A stretch of 64,000 nt of DNA from an uncultured Aquimarina sp. (GTDB lineage Bacteria; Bacteroidota; Bacteroidia; Flavobacteriales; Flavobacteriaceae). Where the stretch lies: positions 124,001-188,000 of the forward strand of contig CANMLS010000006.1 in assembly GCA_947498785.1 (NCBI GenBank), given 5' to 3'. The notes below the pieces were generated by a model. The model made no database searches. It saw nothing but the letters and a program-made list of their open reading frames with translations, and had not been told where the DNA came from. Every line of letters starts with the position of its first letter. Within the stretch, counting starts at the first letter, position 1. Positions 19,389 through 29,522 of this stretch are shown here, one piece after another. Made by a program: the position numbers and the translations under genes.

Positions 19389-22300
19389 ATGGAAGAAACC
19401 AATACAGAAAACAACATACAACTAGACGGGGGAACCTACGAGATTATCCAAAATCGTTTACAAAAACAAAAGGGTGAACTCCAAAATCGTCTAACACAGC
19501 TTAATGAAGCCCGTAAAGAAGTTTTTGGTAATGTAGAAACAAAGCTTATTGCCAATAATCGAATCAATACAGAACATAATTGTATTGCCCGAGATATTGT
19601 AACCATTGGCGAATATTGTCTTTTTGGGTATAATGTACATTTTGGACTTCGTACAGAGATTACGTTAGCAGATGTATTTAGCATATACACGTATACAAAT
19701 GATCATTTTACTACCAAACCATTAGATCTCATAAACGATTCGATATTTATAGATGATTTTACTAATCTTTATAAATATTATCGCAATACCATATTTTCAA
19801 AATTTGCTATTGTTGGAAATTACCTGCATATGGTATTTCAACTTAGTGAAAGTGTTTCTGATATCAAAACCTTTAAATGGTTAATCAACGAAGATAAACT
19901 TACCTATATTGATAACCGTAGTGAACATGAGTTTAAGTTCCCAAGACAACATGAATTTAATTGGACCGAAGTTACTCGTGACATGCATCGATATGGTACA
20001 CATCCACATATTTCCATTCTTGATAAAGTATTCGTCGAAACTGTAGGAGGAGATTTAACCATTAAAATAGAAGACAATACCAATGAGGGAAAAGGGATTT
20101 TGGACGAAGCTGTAGAGCATATAGATCAAACATTGGACGACGGTCAATATCGATTTGCAAATATCGGAAACTTAATCGCCTTAGAAATTAAACCTTTTCA
20201 GGAAGCACCTCGCTATTTTGTGTATAATCACAAAATACAGGAAGTCAAAAAAATAAGTTGTATCAAAGATGCCTGTGTATTGCTTCCTGATGACCACGGG
20301 ATTATTTATCCTAATGGTTATTACCTTCAATCAGGTGAATTTAAATTATTTACTAATGAAGTTAATGATGTAAAATTTCAGGAAAAAATTAGCTCTCCTA
20401 ATGGCGAAGATTTTCTTTATGTTTTTTACGAAAGTGAAAAAGGGCTATACACTCTTATGTCGTATAACGTAATCGAACAAGAAGTAACAACCCCTATTAT
20501 CTGTAATGGTTTTACTATACTAGAACAAGGAGAATTATGCTATTTTAAAACCGAAAATGAACAAACCAAACATCATGTTATTCAGATATGGCAAACGCCT
20601 TTCATAAAAGGTAACACAATACCATCAGAACACACTGACACATTGCTTTATAAGATTGGGAACAAAGACATTGTTAAAGCAATGGCAGAGAGCAATGCCC
20701 TTATAACTCTTCTTAACAAAGAAGATAATTATGATGGTTTGTATGATGATATTTCCAAATTTTCAAATGATATTGTAGATAGCTATTATTGGATTCGAGA
20801 AGAAGATACATTTAGATTAGATATTCCTCTCGAAGAAATTAATGGTGCAGCCAATGCTGCAATTGATGAATTCGAAAAAGTAGTTCAGCTTAGAAGAACT
20901 GCAACAAATATCACCAAAGAAACTAAAGATAAAGCTGAAAGTATTTTTGGCAAGATCAAAAGTAGTTCCTTTAAATCCATTGATGATTTTGTTCTGGTAT
21001 TATCACAACTACGTACCTTACGCGGTGAAGTAATAGGCTTGAATGACATTCGGTATGTAGATAAAACATTTATCGAGAAATTGGAAGCTGAAATTGCAGA
21101 ACAAACTGAAAAAATTTCACAGCGATGCGTTCAGTTTTTACTTGATGACAAAGCACTACTCCCCTATCATGCTCGTGTAAAAGAAAAACAGGAGTTACTA
21201 GAGAAGATTAAAAAAGTAATTGATGCCAAAAAATTAGAAGAAGAGGTAAATCAGATCGCTACCGATCTAGAAATGTTAATTGATATTGTTTCTAATTTAC
21301 AGATTGAAGACACCTCTCATTCTACCAAAATTATTGACAATATCTCTTTGATTTTTGCCACAATAAATCAGCTTAAAGCAGGAATCAAAAACAAAATCAA
21401 ATCTCTGGGTAGCAAAGAAGCTACTGCAGAATTTACTGCGCAACTCAAACTAGTAGATCAAAGTATTATCAATTATTTGGATATTGCCAATACTCCAGAA
21501 AAAACAGATGAACTGCTCAATAAAGTATCAGTTCAATTAGAAGATCTCGAAGGGCGATTTGCAGATTTTGAAGAATTCATCACTCAGATTATTGAGAAAA
21601 GAGAAGAGGTATATAATGCTTTCGAAGCTCGTAAAAATGGTCTGATCGAAGCTCGAAATAAGAAAGCAGTTGCTTTAGAAAATGCTGCCAATCGAATTCT
21701 AAAAGGTGTTACTAAAAAAGCATTAAGTTTTAGTTCTGTTGTGGATATCAATGGATATTTTGCATCAGATCTTATGATCAATAAATTGAGAGATATTGTC
21801 AGTCAATTGCAAAAGTTAGATGATATCGGTAAAGCAGAAGCTATTGAGACTGCTATAAAGGTAGCCAAAGAAGATGCCACTCGTAAACTTAAGGATAAAC
21901 AAGATCTATATGAAGATGGTGAGAATATCATCAAACTTGGAAAACATAAATTTGGAGTAAACAAACAACCTCTTGATCTTACCATTGTATATAGAGATGG
22001 TGGTTTAAACTATCATCTTACAGGGACCGATTTTTACCAGAAAATTACCAATGAAACCCTATTAAAATCAAAAAAATACTGGGATCAGGAACTCATTTCT
22101 GAAAATCAAGAAGTTTACCGCTCTGCCTATCTGGCCTACAAAATATTCAAACATCACAATACTTTAGATTTAAAAGCTCTTAAATCGATGGATGAAGAAG
22201 GATTATTAGAACTTGTGAAATCCGAAAGCAGTAAAAACTACGCAGAAGGGTATGTAAAAGGAGTTCATGATATCGATGCTGCCAAAATACTAAGAGTACT

Positions 22301-24302
22301 GGTAACCAAAGATCATGATTTAGGATTATTACGCTTTACCCCCAATACACGAGCTTTTGCACAATACTTCTGGCATAGTTTAGAAACAGAAAAACAAAAC
22401 TACTGGAATGAAACTATCAAAGCCTCTGGTGAAGTCCTGGTTATTTTTCCTGACAGCAATGAATATCATAAAGTACTTTCAAATTTAGAAAAAGAGATCA
22501 GACATTCATTCTCTACAACTCTAACTGGGATAGAAGGATATTCAGATAGTAATGCAAATAAAGTTGCTAAATATTTGTTTACAGAATTACAAAATGATCA
22601 TACGTTTTGTATTAGTCAAACAGCAAATGAGCTTTATGAGACTTTTATTACAGAATTACAAAAGAAAAAGGGGTTTACAAAACTAAAGAAAGCACTTCAT
22701 CTGGATGTCAAACCTCGATCAAACGGCAATGTGGACTGGAACAACAGAATCAATCTTGCCATACAGTGGGTAGCTTCATACCTAAAATCAAAGCATTCTG
22801 AACATATCGAATATAAACATGAAATAGTTTGTGTTTTATTGTTTAAAAACGAATCTACTTCAGAAGTGATTCATATGAACCCATCACAAACCATTACAGA
22901 ATTAAACGGTAGTCATACCTTAATTATAGATAATGTTTTCGAATTTAATTATCATAATTTTATTTCAAAAATGGAACAATTTACAACTATCGAAGTTCCA
23001 GCTTTTGAAGCATACCGAGAAGCAAAGCATTCTGTTACAGAAATTCTAAAAAACGATCTTAAGCTCAATGAATTCAAACCAAAAGTACTTTCCTCTTTTG
23101 TAAGAAATAAATTAATTGACCAAGTATACTTACCACTATTTGGAGATAACTTATCCAAACAATTGGGAAGCGTAGGGGATAATAAACGTACCGACCGAAT
23201 GGGGATGCTATTACTCATTTCGCCTCCGGGATATGGTAAAACAACGTTGATGGAATATATGGCCAATCGACTTGGGTTGGTATTTATGAAAATCAATGGC
23301 CCAGCAATTGGTCATGAAGTAACTTCTGTAGACCCTATGGCAGCCAATAATGCTTCTGCAAGAGAAGAACTCAAAAAACTCAATCTAGCTTTTGAGATGG
23401 GTAATAATGTAATGTTATATTTGGATGACATACAACATTGTAATCCCGAGTTTTTACAGAAGTTTATTTCTCTGGCAGATGGTACCCGAAAAATTGAAGG
23501 AGTTTATAACGGTAATCCTAAAACCTATGATTTAAGAAGTAAGAAATTTTGTGTTATTATGGCTGGGAATCCATATACAGAAAGTGGAGAAAAATTCCAG
23601 ATTCCAGATATGTTAGCTAACCGTGCCGATATTTATAATCTAGGAGATATCATTGGTGATACAGCAGATCTATTCAAATTAAGTTTGATAGAAAACGCCA
23701 TGACTTCTAACCCTGTTTTACACCAATTAAGCAGCACCTATTTTGAAGACATTTATCGTTTAATAGAAATTGTTGAAACAGGTTCTCAAGAAGGTATAGA
23801 GCTCAAAGGGAATCACACAAAACAGGAAGTACAAGATTATTTATCTGTATTAGGAAAAGTGGTTACCATACGCAATACAGTATTAAAAGTAAATGAAACG
23901 TATATCAAATCTGCCGCCATGGAAGATGCATATCGCATAGAACCTTCTTTTAAATTACAAGGGTCGTATCGTGACATGAGTAAACTTGTTTCCAAGGTAG
24001 TTCCTATTATGAATGAAAAGGAGTTACAGACATTGCTTCTTTCTCATTATGAAAATGAATCTCAGACACTAACTAGTGCTGCAGAGGCCAATTTATTGAA
24101 ATATAAAGAAATGACTAGTACAATTTCTAAAGAGGAAACTACACGTTGGGAAACTATCAAGAATGCTTTTATTAAAAACAACAAGCTCAAAGGTTTTGGA
24201 GATAAAAACGAAATGGCTCAAGTACTAGTACAAATGATGCAGTTTAGTGACCACCTAGCAGGGATACAAGATGTTTTAAAAAAAGGGTTAGACACTGATT
24301 AA
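19389..24302 (+). CDS. Giant AAA ATPase of the 'DNA repair ATPase' (DUF3686-like) family
   Basis: A 1637-residue protein ending the PspA-flotillin operon. Residues about 1-480 are a beta-rich region with motifs such as IARDIVTIGEYCLFGYNVHF typical of the family. Residues about 500-870 are predicted coiled coil. The AAA+ domain is C-terminal: Walker A PPGYGKTT at 1279-1286 (Lys1284) and Walker B LYLDD at about 1343-1347, with an Asp rather than Glu in the last acidic position. A sensor-1-like NP follows in VIMAGNPY. Databases call the family a DNA-repair ATPase, but its repeated company with PspA, flotillin and YbjN-like genes suggests an envelope or membrane-remodelling role. That is inference. 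There is no signal peptide. Confidence 0.85.
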   Translation: MEETNTENNIQLDGGTYEIIQNRLQKQKGELQNRLTQLNEARKEVFGNVETKLIANNRINTEHNCIARDIVTIGEYCLFGYNVHFGLRTEITLADVFSIYTYTNDHFTTKPLDLINDSIFIDDFTNLYKYYRNTIFSKFAIVGNYLHMVFQLSESVSDIKTFKWLINEDKLTYIDNRSEHEFKFPRQHEFNWTEVTRDMHRYGTHPHISILDKVFVETVGGDLTIKIEDNTNEGKGILDEAVEHIDQTLDDGQYRFANIGNLIALEIKPFQEAPRYFVYNHKIQEVKKISCIKDACVLLPDDHGIIYPNGYYLQSGEFKLFTNEVNDVKFQEKISSPNGEDFLYVFYESEKGLYTLMSYNVIEQEVTTPIICNGFTILEQGELCYFKTENEQTKHHVIQIWQTPFIKGNTIPSEHTDTLLYKIGNKDIVKAMAESNALITLLNKEDNYDGLYDDISKFSNDIVDSYYWIREEDTFRLDIPLEEINGAANAAIDEFEKVVQLRRTATNITKETKDKAESIFGKIKSSSFKSIDDFVLVLSQLRTLRGEVIGLNDIRYVDKTFIEKLEAEIAEQTEKISQRCVQFLLDDKALLPYHARVKEKQELLEKIKKVIDAKKLEEEVNQIATDLEMLIDIVSNLQIEDTSHSTKIIDNISLIFATINQLKAGIKNKIKSLGSKEATAEFTAQLKLVDQSIINYLDIANTPEKTDELLNKVSVQLEDLEGRFADFEEFITQIIEKREEVYNAFEARKNGLIEARNKKAVALENAANRILKGVTKKALSFSSVVDINGYFASDLMINKLRDIVSQLQKLDDIGKAEAIETAIKVAKEDATRKLKDKQDLYEDGENIIKLGKHKFGVNKQPLDLTIVYRDGGLNYHLTGTDFYQKITNETLLKSKKYWDQELISENQEVYRSAYLAYKIFKHHNTLDLKALKSMDEEGLLELVKSESSKNYAEGYVKGVHDIDAAKILRVLVTKDHDLGLLRFTPNTRAFAQYFWHSLETEKQNYWNETIKASGEVLVIFPDSNEYHKVLSNLEKEIRHSFSTTLTGIEGYSDSNANKVAKYLFTELQNDHTFCISQTANELYETFITELQKKKGFTKLKKALHLDVKPRSNGNVDWNNRINLAIQWVASYLKSKHSEHIEYKHEIVCVLLFKNESTSEVIHMNPSQTITELNGSHTLIIDNVFEFNYHNFISKMEQFTTIEVPAFEAYREAKHSVTEILKNDLKLNEFKPKVLSSFVRNKLIDQVYLPLFGDNLSKQLGSVGDNKRTDRMGMLLLISPPGYGKTTLMEYMANRLGLVFMKINGPAIGHEVTSVDPMAANNASAREELKKLNLAFEMGNNVMLYLDDIQHCNPEFLQKFISLADGTRKIEGVYNGNPKTYDLRSKKFCVIMAGNPYTESGEKFQIPDMLANRADIYNLGDIIGDTADLFKLSLIENAMTSNPVLHQLSSTYFEDIYRLIEIVETGSQEGIELKGNHTKQEVQDYLSVLGKVVTIRNTVLKVNETYIKSAAMEDAYRIEPSFKLQGSYRDMSKLVSKVVPIMNEKELQTLLLSHYENESQTLTSAAEANLLKYKEMTSTISKEETTRWETIKNAFIKNNKLKGFGDKNEMAQVLVQMMQFSDHLAGIQDVLKKGLDTD

Positions 24303-25203
24303 AACCTTACAAAAATATGCACATTCTTACAAATAACATTTGACAAATGGTTTTAAATAACCCAAATCATCTGCTTTTAACATTCTTGTTATGTGTGCTT
24401 TACACCTATTTTAAAGTTATTTTAATCTAAAAAGGGTATCCGACTCTTTATTAAAATATACAATTTCAAAAATGTAAAATCAGTTAATAGCATAAATTTG
24501 TATTAAGTTTTTCATAATGCATAATAACTCTTGGTTTCTACAATATAATGTACTTAACCTTTGTAATTTTGTATAAAAAATAACTCTTCAAAATTCTAAT
24601 TTATCGCACCAAACTTATAATTAGAATATTACCATTAAACAAAACAAACACAAGTTAACTACCTAATAACAAAAAAGTTAATCACTATACATATGGTGAA
24701 AAAACTGACCTTGTTCCATACATGTTATTTATCCGAACTAATAATCATTTAAGCGAAAACTAAAACAATTACTTTTTTTAAAAAAGTTTTTGCACTATGT
24801 TTGATTCGTATTATTTTAAAAAATAAATAAGAATTTAATAAATATAATGCTAAAATTTAGAAATATTCGTATAGATAAAAATCAAAAAAACAAGTTAATA
24901 AGAAGTACCCCCTCATCTACAAGTTAAGCTTACTTTCTTAACCTAATTGTAAAACAAATATTGAGTGATCACTTAGCAAATAGTAACACTCTACACAAAT
25001 TGCAATGAATTGGATATTAAACCAAAAATCCTCTAAATAGATACGATTTCTATTAAACTGGTTTAATACAGGACTAATTAAAAAATGGAGATATTTTTTT
25101 CATTTTTATTTATCATTCTAGAAAAACGCCCCTTAATTATAATTTATTGACCAACCAAGGATTTCTGAAATAGACAGAACTCCTAACTCTAAAACCTTAA
25201 GAC
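24303..25203. other. Intergenic region after the AAA ATPase gene
   Basis: About 900 bases of very AT-rich DNA with no gene recognised on either strand and no clean terminator. It separates the operon from the agarase region. Confidence 0.4.
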
Positions 25204-25526
25204 ATGAAAGTCATAAAACCAACTATATTAGAAATCTGTTCTTTCGTTATTGATTCTATAGCCAAAAAACTAAACAAAATTATAATTTCTAATCATCTCC
25301 TTAAGAAATTAAATTCTGCCCCACCTAATCTTCACCATATTTCACAAACGATCCCAGCAATATCTAGACAATATTGCAATAAAATTTTAACCAGAACTTA
25401 ATCTAACAGTTATATGCTTTAAATAACATAATAATAGATCTCTCTATAAGTCTACTTCAATTTATTTTTTTAATAACCTAGGAGCTTTTAACTATGATTT
25501 GCTTCTAACTCTAAAACCTTTTAAAC
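25180..25526 (+). pseudogene. Remnant of a collapsed tandem copy of the agarase gene
   Basis: The segment CTAACTCTAAAACCTT before an ATG and the first codons ATGAAAGTCATAAAAC are shared with the start of the agarase gene at 25527. The remnant frame (25204-25401, 65 codons) soon becomes nonsense-like and has no signal peptide. At 25481 a segment (AGGAGCTTTTAACTATGAT) resembles the terminator that follows the real agarase gene (AGGAGCTTTTCAATATGAT at 27739). So both ends of an agarase-like unit are present with the middle lost. I regard this as a deleted paralogue, not a functional gene. Confidence 0.6.
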
Positions 25527-27695
25527 ATGAAAGTCATAAAACTATTACTAGCAGTAATCTGCTTACTAACAACTAGTATTTACGCACAGGATTGGAATGG
25601 GATTGCGATTCCGGCAAATCCGCCTACAGGAATGATTTGGGAAATACAGCCTATATCAGATAGCTTTGATTACACCTCCTCAGGAGGAAATCGCCCTGAT
25701 GAATTCACAAATAGATGGAACGATTTATACATTAATGGTTTCTCTGGACCCTCAGCTACATCATATCACAGAGATCACACATGGACTAGTGGTGGTAAAT
25801 TGAATGTTCATGCAAACTGGGATTCAAACATACCAATTATATATACTGGTTGTATCTCATCAAAAGAAACTTTTGGCTATCCAATGTTTATGGAGTCAAG
25901 AGTAAAACTATCAAACTGTATGTTAGCCAATAACATATGGATGATAAGCACTGATGAAACTGAAGAACTGGACATGATCGAATCATATCCAAACAGCCAA
26001 GAAGGAAGAGAATGGTTAGACTCAAACATACATCTAAGTCATCATACTTTTATTCGACAACCATTTACAGATTACCAACCCAGAGATGAAGAAGAGGTAT
26101 ATGGCACCTGGTATTCTGAAACTGGAAGAGATACATGGAGAGGTGATTGGATAAGAATTGGTGTGTACTGGAAAAATCCTCATCATATAGAATATTATAT
26201 CAATGGCAGATGGGTTCGAACAATAAAGAAGAATGAGCATTCATTCCTCGATCCAGATGGAAATATCTCTCAACACACTACTAGTTTTGACGCTATAGAT
26301 AAATATGGTTATACGGGTGGTACAGGATTAAGCAAACCTATGCATATTGTCATCAATATGGAGCAGCAATCATGGCTAAGTGATTTAAACATCTACCCAA
26401 CTCAGGAAGAATTAAAGGATGAAAATAACAAAAACATATATTTAGTTGACTGGATTAGAGTCTATAAAGGTGTTCCGATCGGTGGTGGTATTCCTGTAAC
26501 TGACGTTACAATTAATCCTATTACTTTAAACCTAAGTCCTGGTCAAACTTTTGATTTAGATCACACTATAGTCCCCAGTAATGCAACCAATCAAATTGTA
26601 ACATGGACTACAAGTAATAGTACTATCGCAACGGTTAATGGAGCTGGAGTAGTAACTGCAATATCAAATGGTACAGTAACTGCAGAAGTCACCACGCAAG
26701 ATGGAAACCATATAGCTGTTTGTACCGTTACAGTTTCAGGTAGTGGAGGCAATATTCCTGTTACGGGAGTAACAGTATCTCCAACTAATTCAACTTTAAA
26801 TATAAATCAAACCGTAGATTTAAATGAAACTGTAAGCCCAAATAATGCCACAAATAAATCGGTCACCTGGTCATCTTCAAATACTAATATAGCAACTGTA
26901 AACAATTCTGGATTGGTTAGAGCAGTTGCAGAAGGTTCTGCTGTTATTACTGTAAGCACACAAGATGGTAATAAAACTGCCAATGCTAACATTACGGTTA
27001 ATGGCTCTACCTCTGGTAATGCTACTTTGGTTATCGAAGCAGAAAGCTTTACCAATACTGGAGGAACGTACAATGACGCCTTTGCTGGTGGACCTGGGTT
27101 AGGAGCTAATGTTTCGGGGTCAACGATCAACTTTGTAAATAAAGGTGACTGGATGGAGTATAGTCTCAATGTCACCCAGGCAGGCACCTATACTATAGAA
27201 TATTTGATTACTACACCATCAAATGGAGCTCAAGTGCAATTTGTAATAGATGGCGCTATCGCATCTACTACGAATATCCCAAACAACGGTTCCTGGGACA
27301 ACTATACAGCCCTTGCAGGAGGAACTGTTAATCTATCTGTAGGTTCACATACTATTAGAATAAATGCCTCTGGAAACAACGACTGGCAGTGGAATCTAGA
27401 TAAAATCACACTTAGAACAGGCAATAATAGAATAAAATCCTTAGAAGAGATAATAGGTTCAGAAATTACAGTACATCCTAATCCAGCTATACATCAAATA
27501 ACAATTTCTGGTTTAATATCTGGTGATTATAATATTGAATTATTTAATCTAATGGGTAGCAAAATAGCTCATAACAAATCTATATCAAAGGGTGAAGATA
27601 TAAAGCTTCCTATTAATGAAATAGATTCTGGATTATATATTCTAAAAATAAGCAAAGAAGGTAAAACCAGCTTTAAATCAATCATTGTAAAATAA
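25527..27695 (+). CDS. Secreted GH16 beta-agarase with two Big2 domains, CBM6 and T9SS sorting domain
   Basis: A 722-residue modular enzyme. A signal peptide (LLLAVICLLTTSIYAQ) is followed by a GH16 domain that starts DWNGIAIPANPPTGMIWE, as in marine beta-agarases. The catalytic motif is ELDMIE with nucleophile Glu147, Asp149 and acid/base Glu152. The agarase-typical HLSHHTFIRQPFTDYQP is present. It should cut beta-1,4 bonds of agarose. Two Big2 bacterial Ig-like domains follow (about residues 325-495), then a CBM6 domain (EAESFTNTGG to WNLDKITL), then a type A T9SS sorting tail (VHPNPAIHQITISGL). The product is therefore cell-surface or secreted. Assignment to agarase rather than laminarinase rests on the N-terminal and HLSHH motifs. 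Confidence 0.9.
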   Translation: MKVIKLLLAVICLLTTSIYAQDWNGIAIPANPPTGMIWEIQPISDSFDYTSSGGNRPDEFTNRWNDLYINGFSGPSATSYHRDHTWTSGGKLNVHANWDSNIPIIYTGCISSKETFGYPMFMESRVKLSNCMLANNIWMISTDETEELDMIESYPNSQEGREWLDSNIHLSHHTFIRQPFTDYQPRDEEEVYGTWYSETGRDTWRGDWIRIGVYWKNPHHIEYYINGRWVRTIKKNEHSFLDPDGNISQHTTSFDAIDKYGYTGGTGLSKPMHIVINMEQQSWLSDLNIYPTQEELKDENNKNIYLVDWIRVYKGVPIGGGIPVTDVTINPITLNLSPGQTFDLDHTIVPSNATNQIVTWTTSNSTIATVNGAGVVTAISNGTVTAEVTTQDGNHIAVCTVTVSGSGGNIPVTGVTVSPTNSTLNINQTVDLNETVSPNNATNKSVTWSSSNTNIATVNNSGLVRAVAEGSAVITVSTQDGNKTANANITVNGSTSGNATLVIEAESFTNTGGTYNDAFAGGPGLGANVSGSTINFVNKGDWMEYSLNVTQAGTYTIEYLITTPSNGAQVQFVIDGAIASTTNIPNNGSWDNYTALAGGTVNLSVGSHTIRINASGNNDWQWNLDKITLRTGNNRIKSLEEIIGSEITVHPNPAIHQITISGLISGDYNIELFNLMGSKIAHNKSISKGEDIKLPINEIDSGLYILKISKEGKTSFKSIIVK

Positions 27696-27737
27696 ACAAC
27701 TTTCATTATCTTCACTAAATTAATGGTTAAATTAATT

Positions 27738-27774
27738 CAGGAGCTTTTCAATATGATCTGCTCCTGTTTTTTTT
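27738..27774 (+). terminator. Agarase terminator
   Basis: A 7-bp stem, CAGGAGC (27738-27744) with GCTCCTG (27760-27766), followed by eight T. It lies 43 bases after the agarase stop. Confidence 0.85.
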
Positions 27775-28002
27775 AGCTAAAAACCTGTACTATATTTTTT
27801 CTACTTTAAAATACTCAAATAAAAAAACAGTGATTTTCGATTCAAAAATAGTAGTAAAACTCTTATCTAATCTTAGAAACAGTATCCTTTAACACAAAAA
27901 CACAATGTACTACTAACCAAAAAAATCACATCATCCTTTACACACATAAGAAACCAACCTCTCCTTCTGCAAACTATATCTTTTATATTTTTAAATCAGT
28001 TT

Positions 28003-28035
28003 TTGAGATGTATTTTAAAAAATTATATACATTTG
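28003..28035 (+). promoter_or_regulatory. Promoter of the MarR-GNAT operon
   Basis: TTG at 28003-28005 and TACATTTG at 28028-28035 match the Bacteroidota -33/-7 form TTG-N19..22-TAnnTTTG. CATAAG and CTTATG just downstream form an inverted repeat around 28036-28060, a plausible operator for the MarR protein itself. This placement argues against a longer MarR reading from the upstream TTG. Confidence 0.6.
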
Positions 28036-28065
28036 CATAAGCACTTATATAAATACTTATGTATA

Positions 28066-28557
28066 ATGGAAGATAAATTACAACAATTTGGAGAATTAGG
28101 CTTAGGATCCAGGTTAAAACGGTTAAGTGAATTTATGATGAAAGAAATTCAGCTTGTATACACTGCCTGCGATATTGATTTTGACCCCCATTTATTTCCA
28201 ATATTCAAGGTCATTATTGATCAGAAAGTTGCAACCACTACTGATATTCAAGAAAAACTACTATACACACAACCTGCTATCACCCAAGCTCTTAAAAAAC
28301 TAATGGATAAAAAATTAATCTCATATAAAACTGATGCTTCTGATAAAAGAAAGAAGTTTTTTAGATTATCCAAAAAAGGAAAGGAAATGCATCAGAAAAT
28401 GATTCCGCTATGGGCAGTGATCGATCAACAGATTAAATGGCTTACAGAGGGAAGTGCAATAAGTCTACTACATCACCTTAGCCATCTAGAAAATCAATTA
28501 CATATAAAATCGTTAAGTACCCGAATTCTTGAAATCTATAAAAATCCTTCTTTATGA
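28066..28557 (+). CDS. MarR-family transcriptional regulator
   Basis: A 163-residue winged-helix repressor. ATG 28066 is chosen because a promoter overlaps the upstream open frame. The DNA-binding helix region (TTTDIQEKLLYTQPAITQAL, then KLMDKKLISYKTDASDKRKK with the wing) is typical of MarR. Flanking helices form the dimer. It overlaps the following acetyltransferase gene by four bases (ATGA), so the two are cotranscribed and the regulator probably controls the enzyme. The ligand is unknown. Confidence 0.9.
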   Translation: MEDKLQQFGELGLGSRLKRLSEFMMKEIQLVYTACDIDFDPHLFPIFKVIIDQKVATTTDIQEKLLYTQPAITQALKKLMDKKLISYKTDASDKRKKFFRLSKKGKEMHQKMIPLWAVIDQQIKWLTEGSAISLLHHLSHLENQLHIKSLSTRILEIYKNPSL

Positions 28558-29027
28558 GCACTGTAAAAAACATATCAATAATCCCCTTTGATTCAAAATA
28601 CGCAAAAGACTTTGCTAGTCTTAATATAGAATGGATAAAAAAATATTTTGTGGTAGACCCACTAGACATTGAATTATTAGAAGAGTGTAAAAAAAACATT
28701 ATCAACAAGGGAGGATACATTTTTTTTGCCAAAGCTGATAACAAAATTGTAGGGACTTTTTCTCTCATCAAAATAGAAGATGGTATATATGAATTAGGGA
28801 AGATGGCTGTTTCTCCAAAATTTCAAGGTTTTAAAATAGGGCAACAGCTAATTCAATTTTGTATTAGTTTTTCAAAAGATCAGGCCTGGATAAAACTGGT
28901 ATTGTATTCAAATAGGATTCTGGAAAATGCTATTTATATCTACAAAAAACATGGTTTTAAAGAAGTTCCAATAGAGAAAAATCCACTTTATCAGCGAAGT
29001 AATATCAAAATGGAATATATATTATAA
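28554..29027 (+). CDS. GNAT-family N-acetyltransferase
   Basis: A 157-residue GNAT enzyme. The acetyl-CoA binding signature is in motif A (ELGKMAVSPKFQGFKIGQQL, the V/I-x-x-x-x-Q-G-x-G/K-I/L pattern). The C-terminal ILENAIYIYKKHGFKEVP is motif B. It starts at ATG 28554 within the MarR stop. MarR-GNAT pairs often modify small molecules or protein N-termini. The substrate cannot be inferred. Confidence 0.88.
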   Translation: MSTVKNISIIPFDSKYAKDFASLNIEWIKKYFVVDPLDIELLEECKKNIINKGGYIFFAKADNKIVGTFSLIKIEDGIYELGKMAVSPKFQGFKIGQQLIQFCISFSKDQAWIKLVLYSNRILENAIYIYKKHGFKEVPIEKNPLYQRSNIKMEYIL

Positions 29028-29071
29028 AGAAAGTATTTCTTTTCACAACTGTTACCAATAAAAAAACATTC

Positions 29072-29481
29072 ATGAAAACATTAATAAGACCAGCTGAAAT
29101 AAAGGACATAGATAAAATTTTGGAAATTGTTAATTATGAAATTGTCAATTCCACTGTTTTATATGATTATAAAGAAAAGACATATCAACAACAACTGTAT
29201 TGGTTTGAGCAAAAGAATCTTGACGGAATGCCTGTAATTGTGGTTGAAAATCAAGGCGGAGTTATTGGGTTTGGGACTTATAGAATTTTCAGACCATGAG
29301 CGGCTTATCAATTTAGTGTCGAACATTCAATTTATGTAAGTAAAAACGTAAGAGCTAATGGGATTGGAGTTTTGATTTTCATAAAAAATTTAGTTTCGAA
29401 GAAATTGGAACATTTAAAGAAATTGGATTTAAGTTTAATAAATGGTTGGATTTACGATTTCTTCAGCTTTTTTTGGAATAA
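29072..29481 (+). pseudogene. Broken phosphinothricin-acetyltransferase-like GNAT gene
   Basis: From ATG 29072 the frame reads MKTLIRPAEIKDIDKILEIV to FGTYRIFRP, then TGA at 29297. It continues in the same frame as AAYQFSVEHSIYVSKNVRA and NGIGVLIF. The C-terminus resumes in another frame as HKKFSFEEIGTFKEIGFKFN and KWLDLRFLQLFLE before TAA 29481. The expected 40 to 60 residues between GIGVLIF and HKKFSF are missing. So the gene has a nonsense change plus an internal deletion with a frameshift. The pieces match the Pat-type GNAT family. The insertion sequence lies 50 bases downstream. Confidence 0.88.
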
Positions 29482-29522
29482 AAATGGAACAAATTAAAAG
29501 GAATCTTTATTCTGCTAGAATT

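Noticed and set aside
22952-23296. 114-codon minus-strand frame inside the AAA ATPase gene
   Set aside because: It lies fully within a gene with clear Walker motifs on the other strand.
19389-24302. AAA ATPase as part of a known phage-defence system such as BREX or DISARM
   Set aside because: No methylase, helicase, PglZ or protease partner is present; the neighbours are membrane-stress proteins.
25204-25401. 65-codon frame as an independent small gene
   Set aside because: Only the start region is meaningful and it copies the agarase start; the rest is unlike any protein, so it is treated as a gene remnant.
26807-27187. 126-codon minus-strand frame inside the agarase gene
   Set aside because: It mirrors the Thr/Val-rich Big2 repeats and has no start context or known domain.
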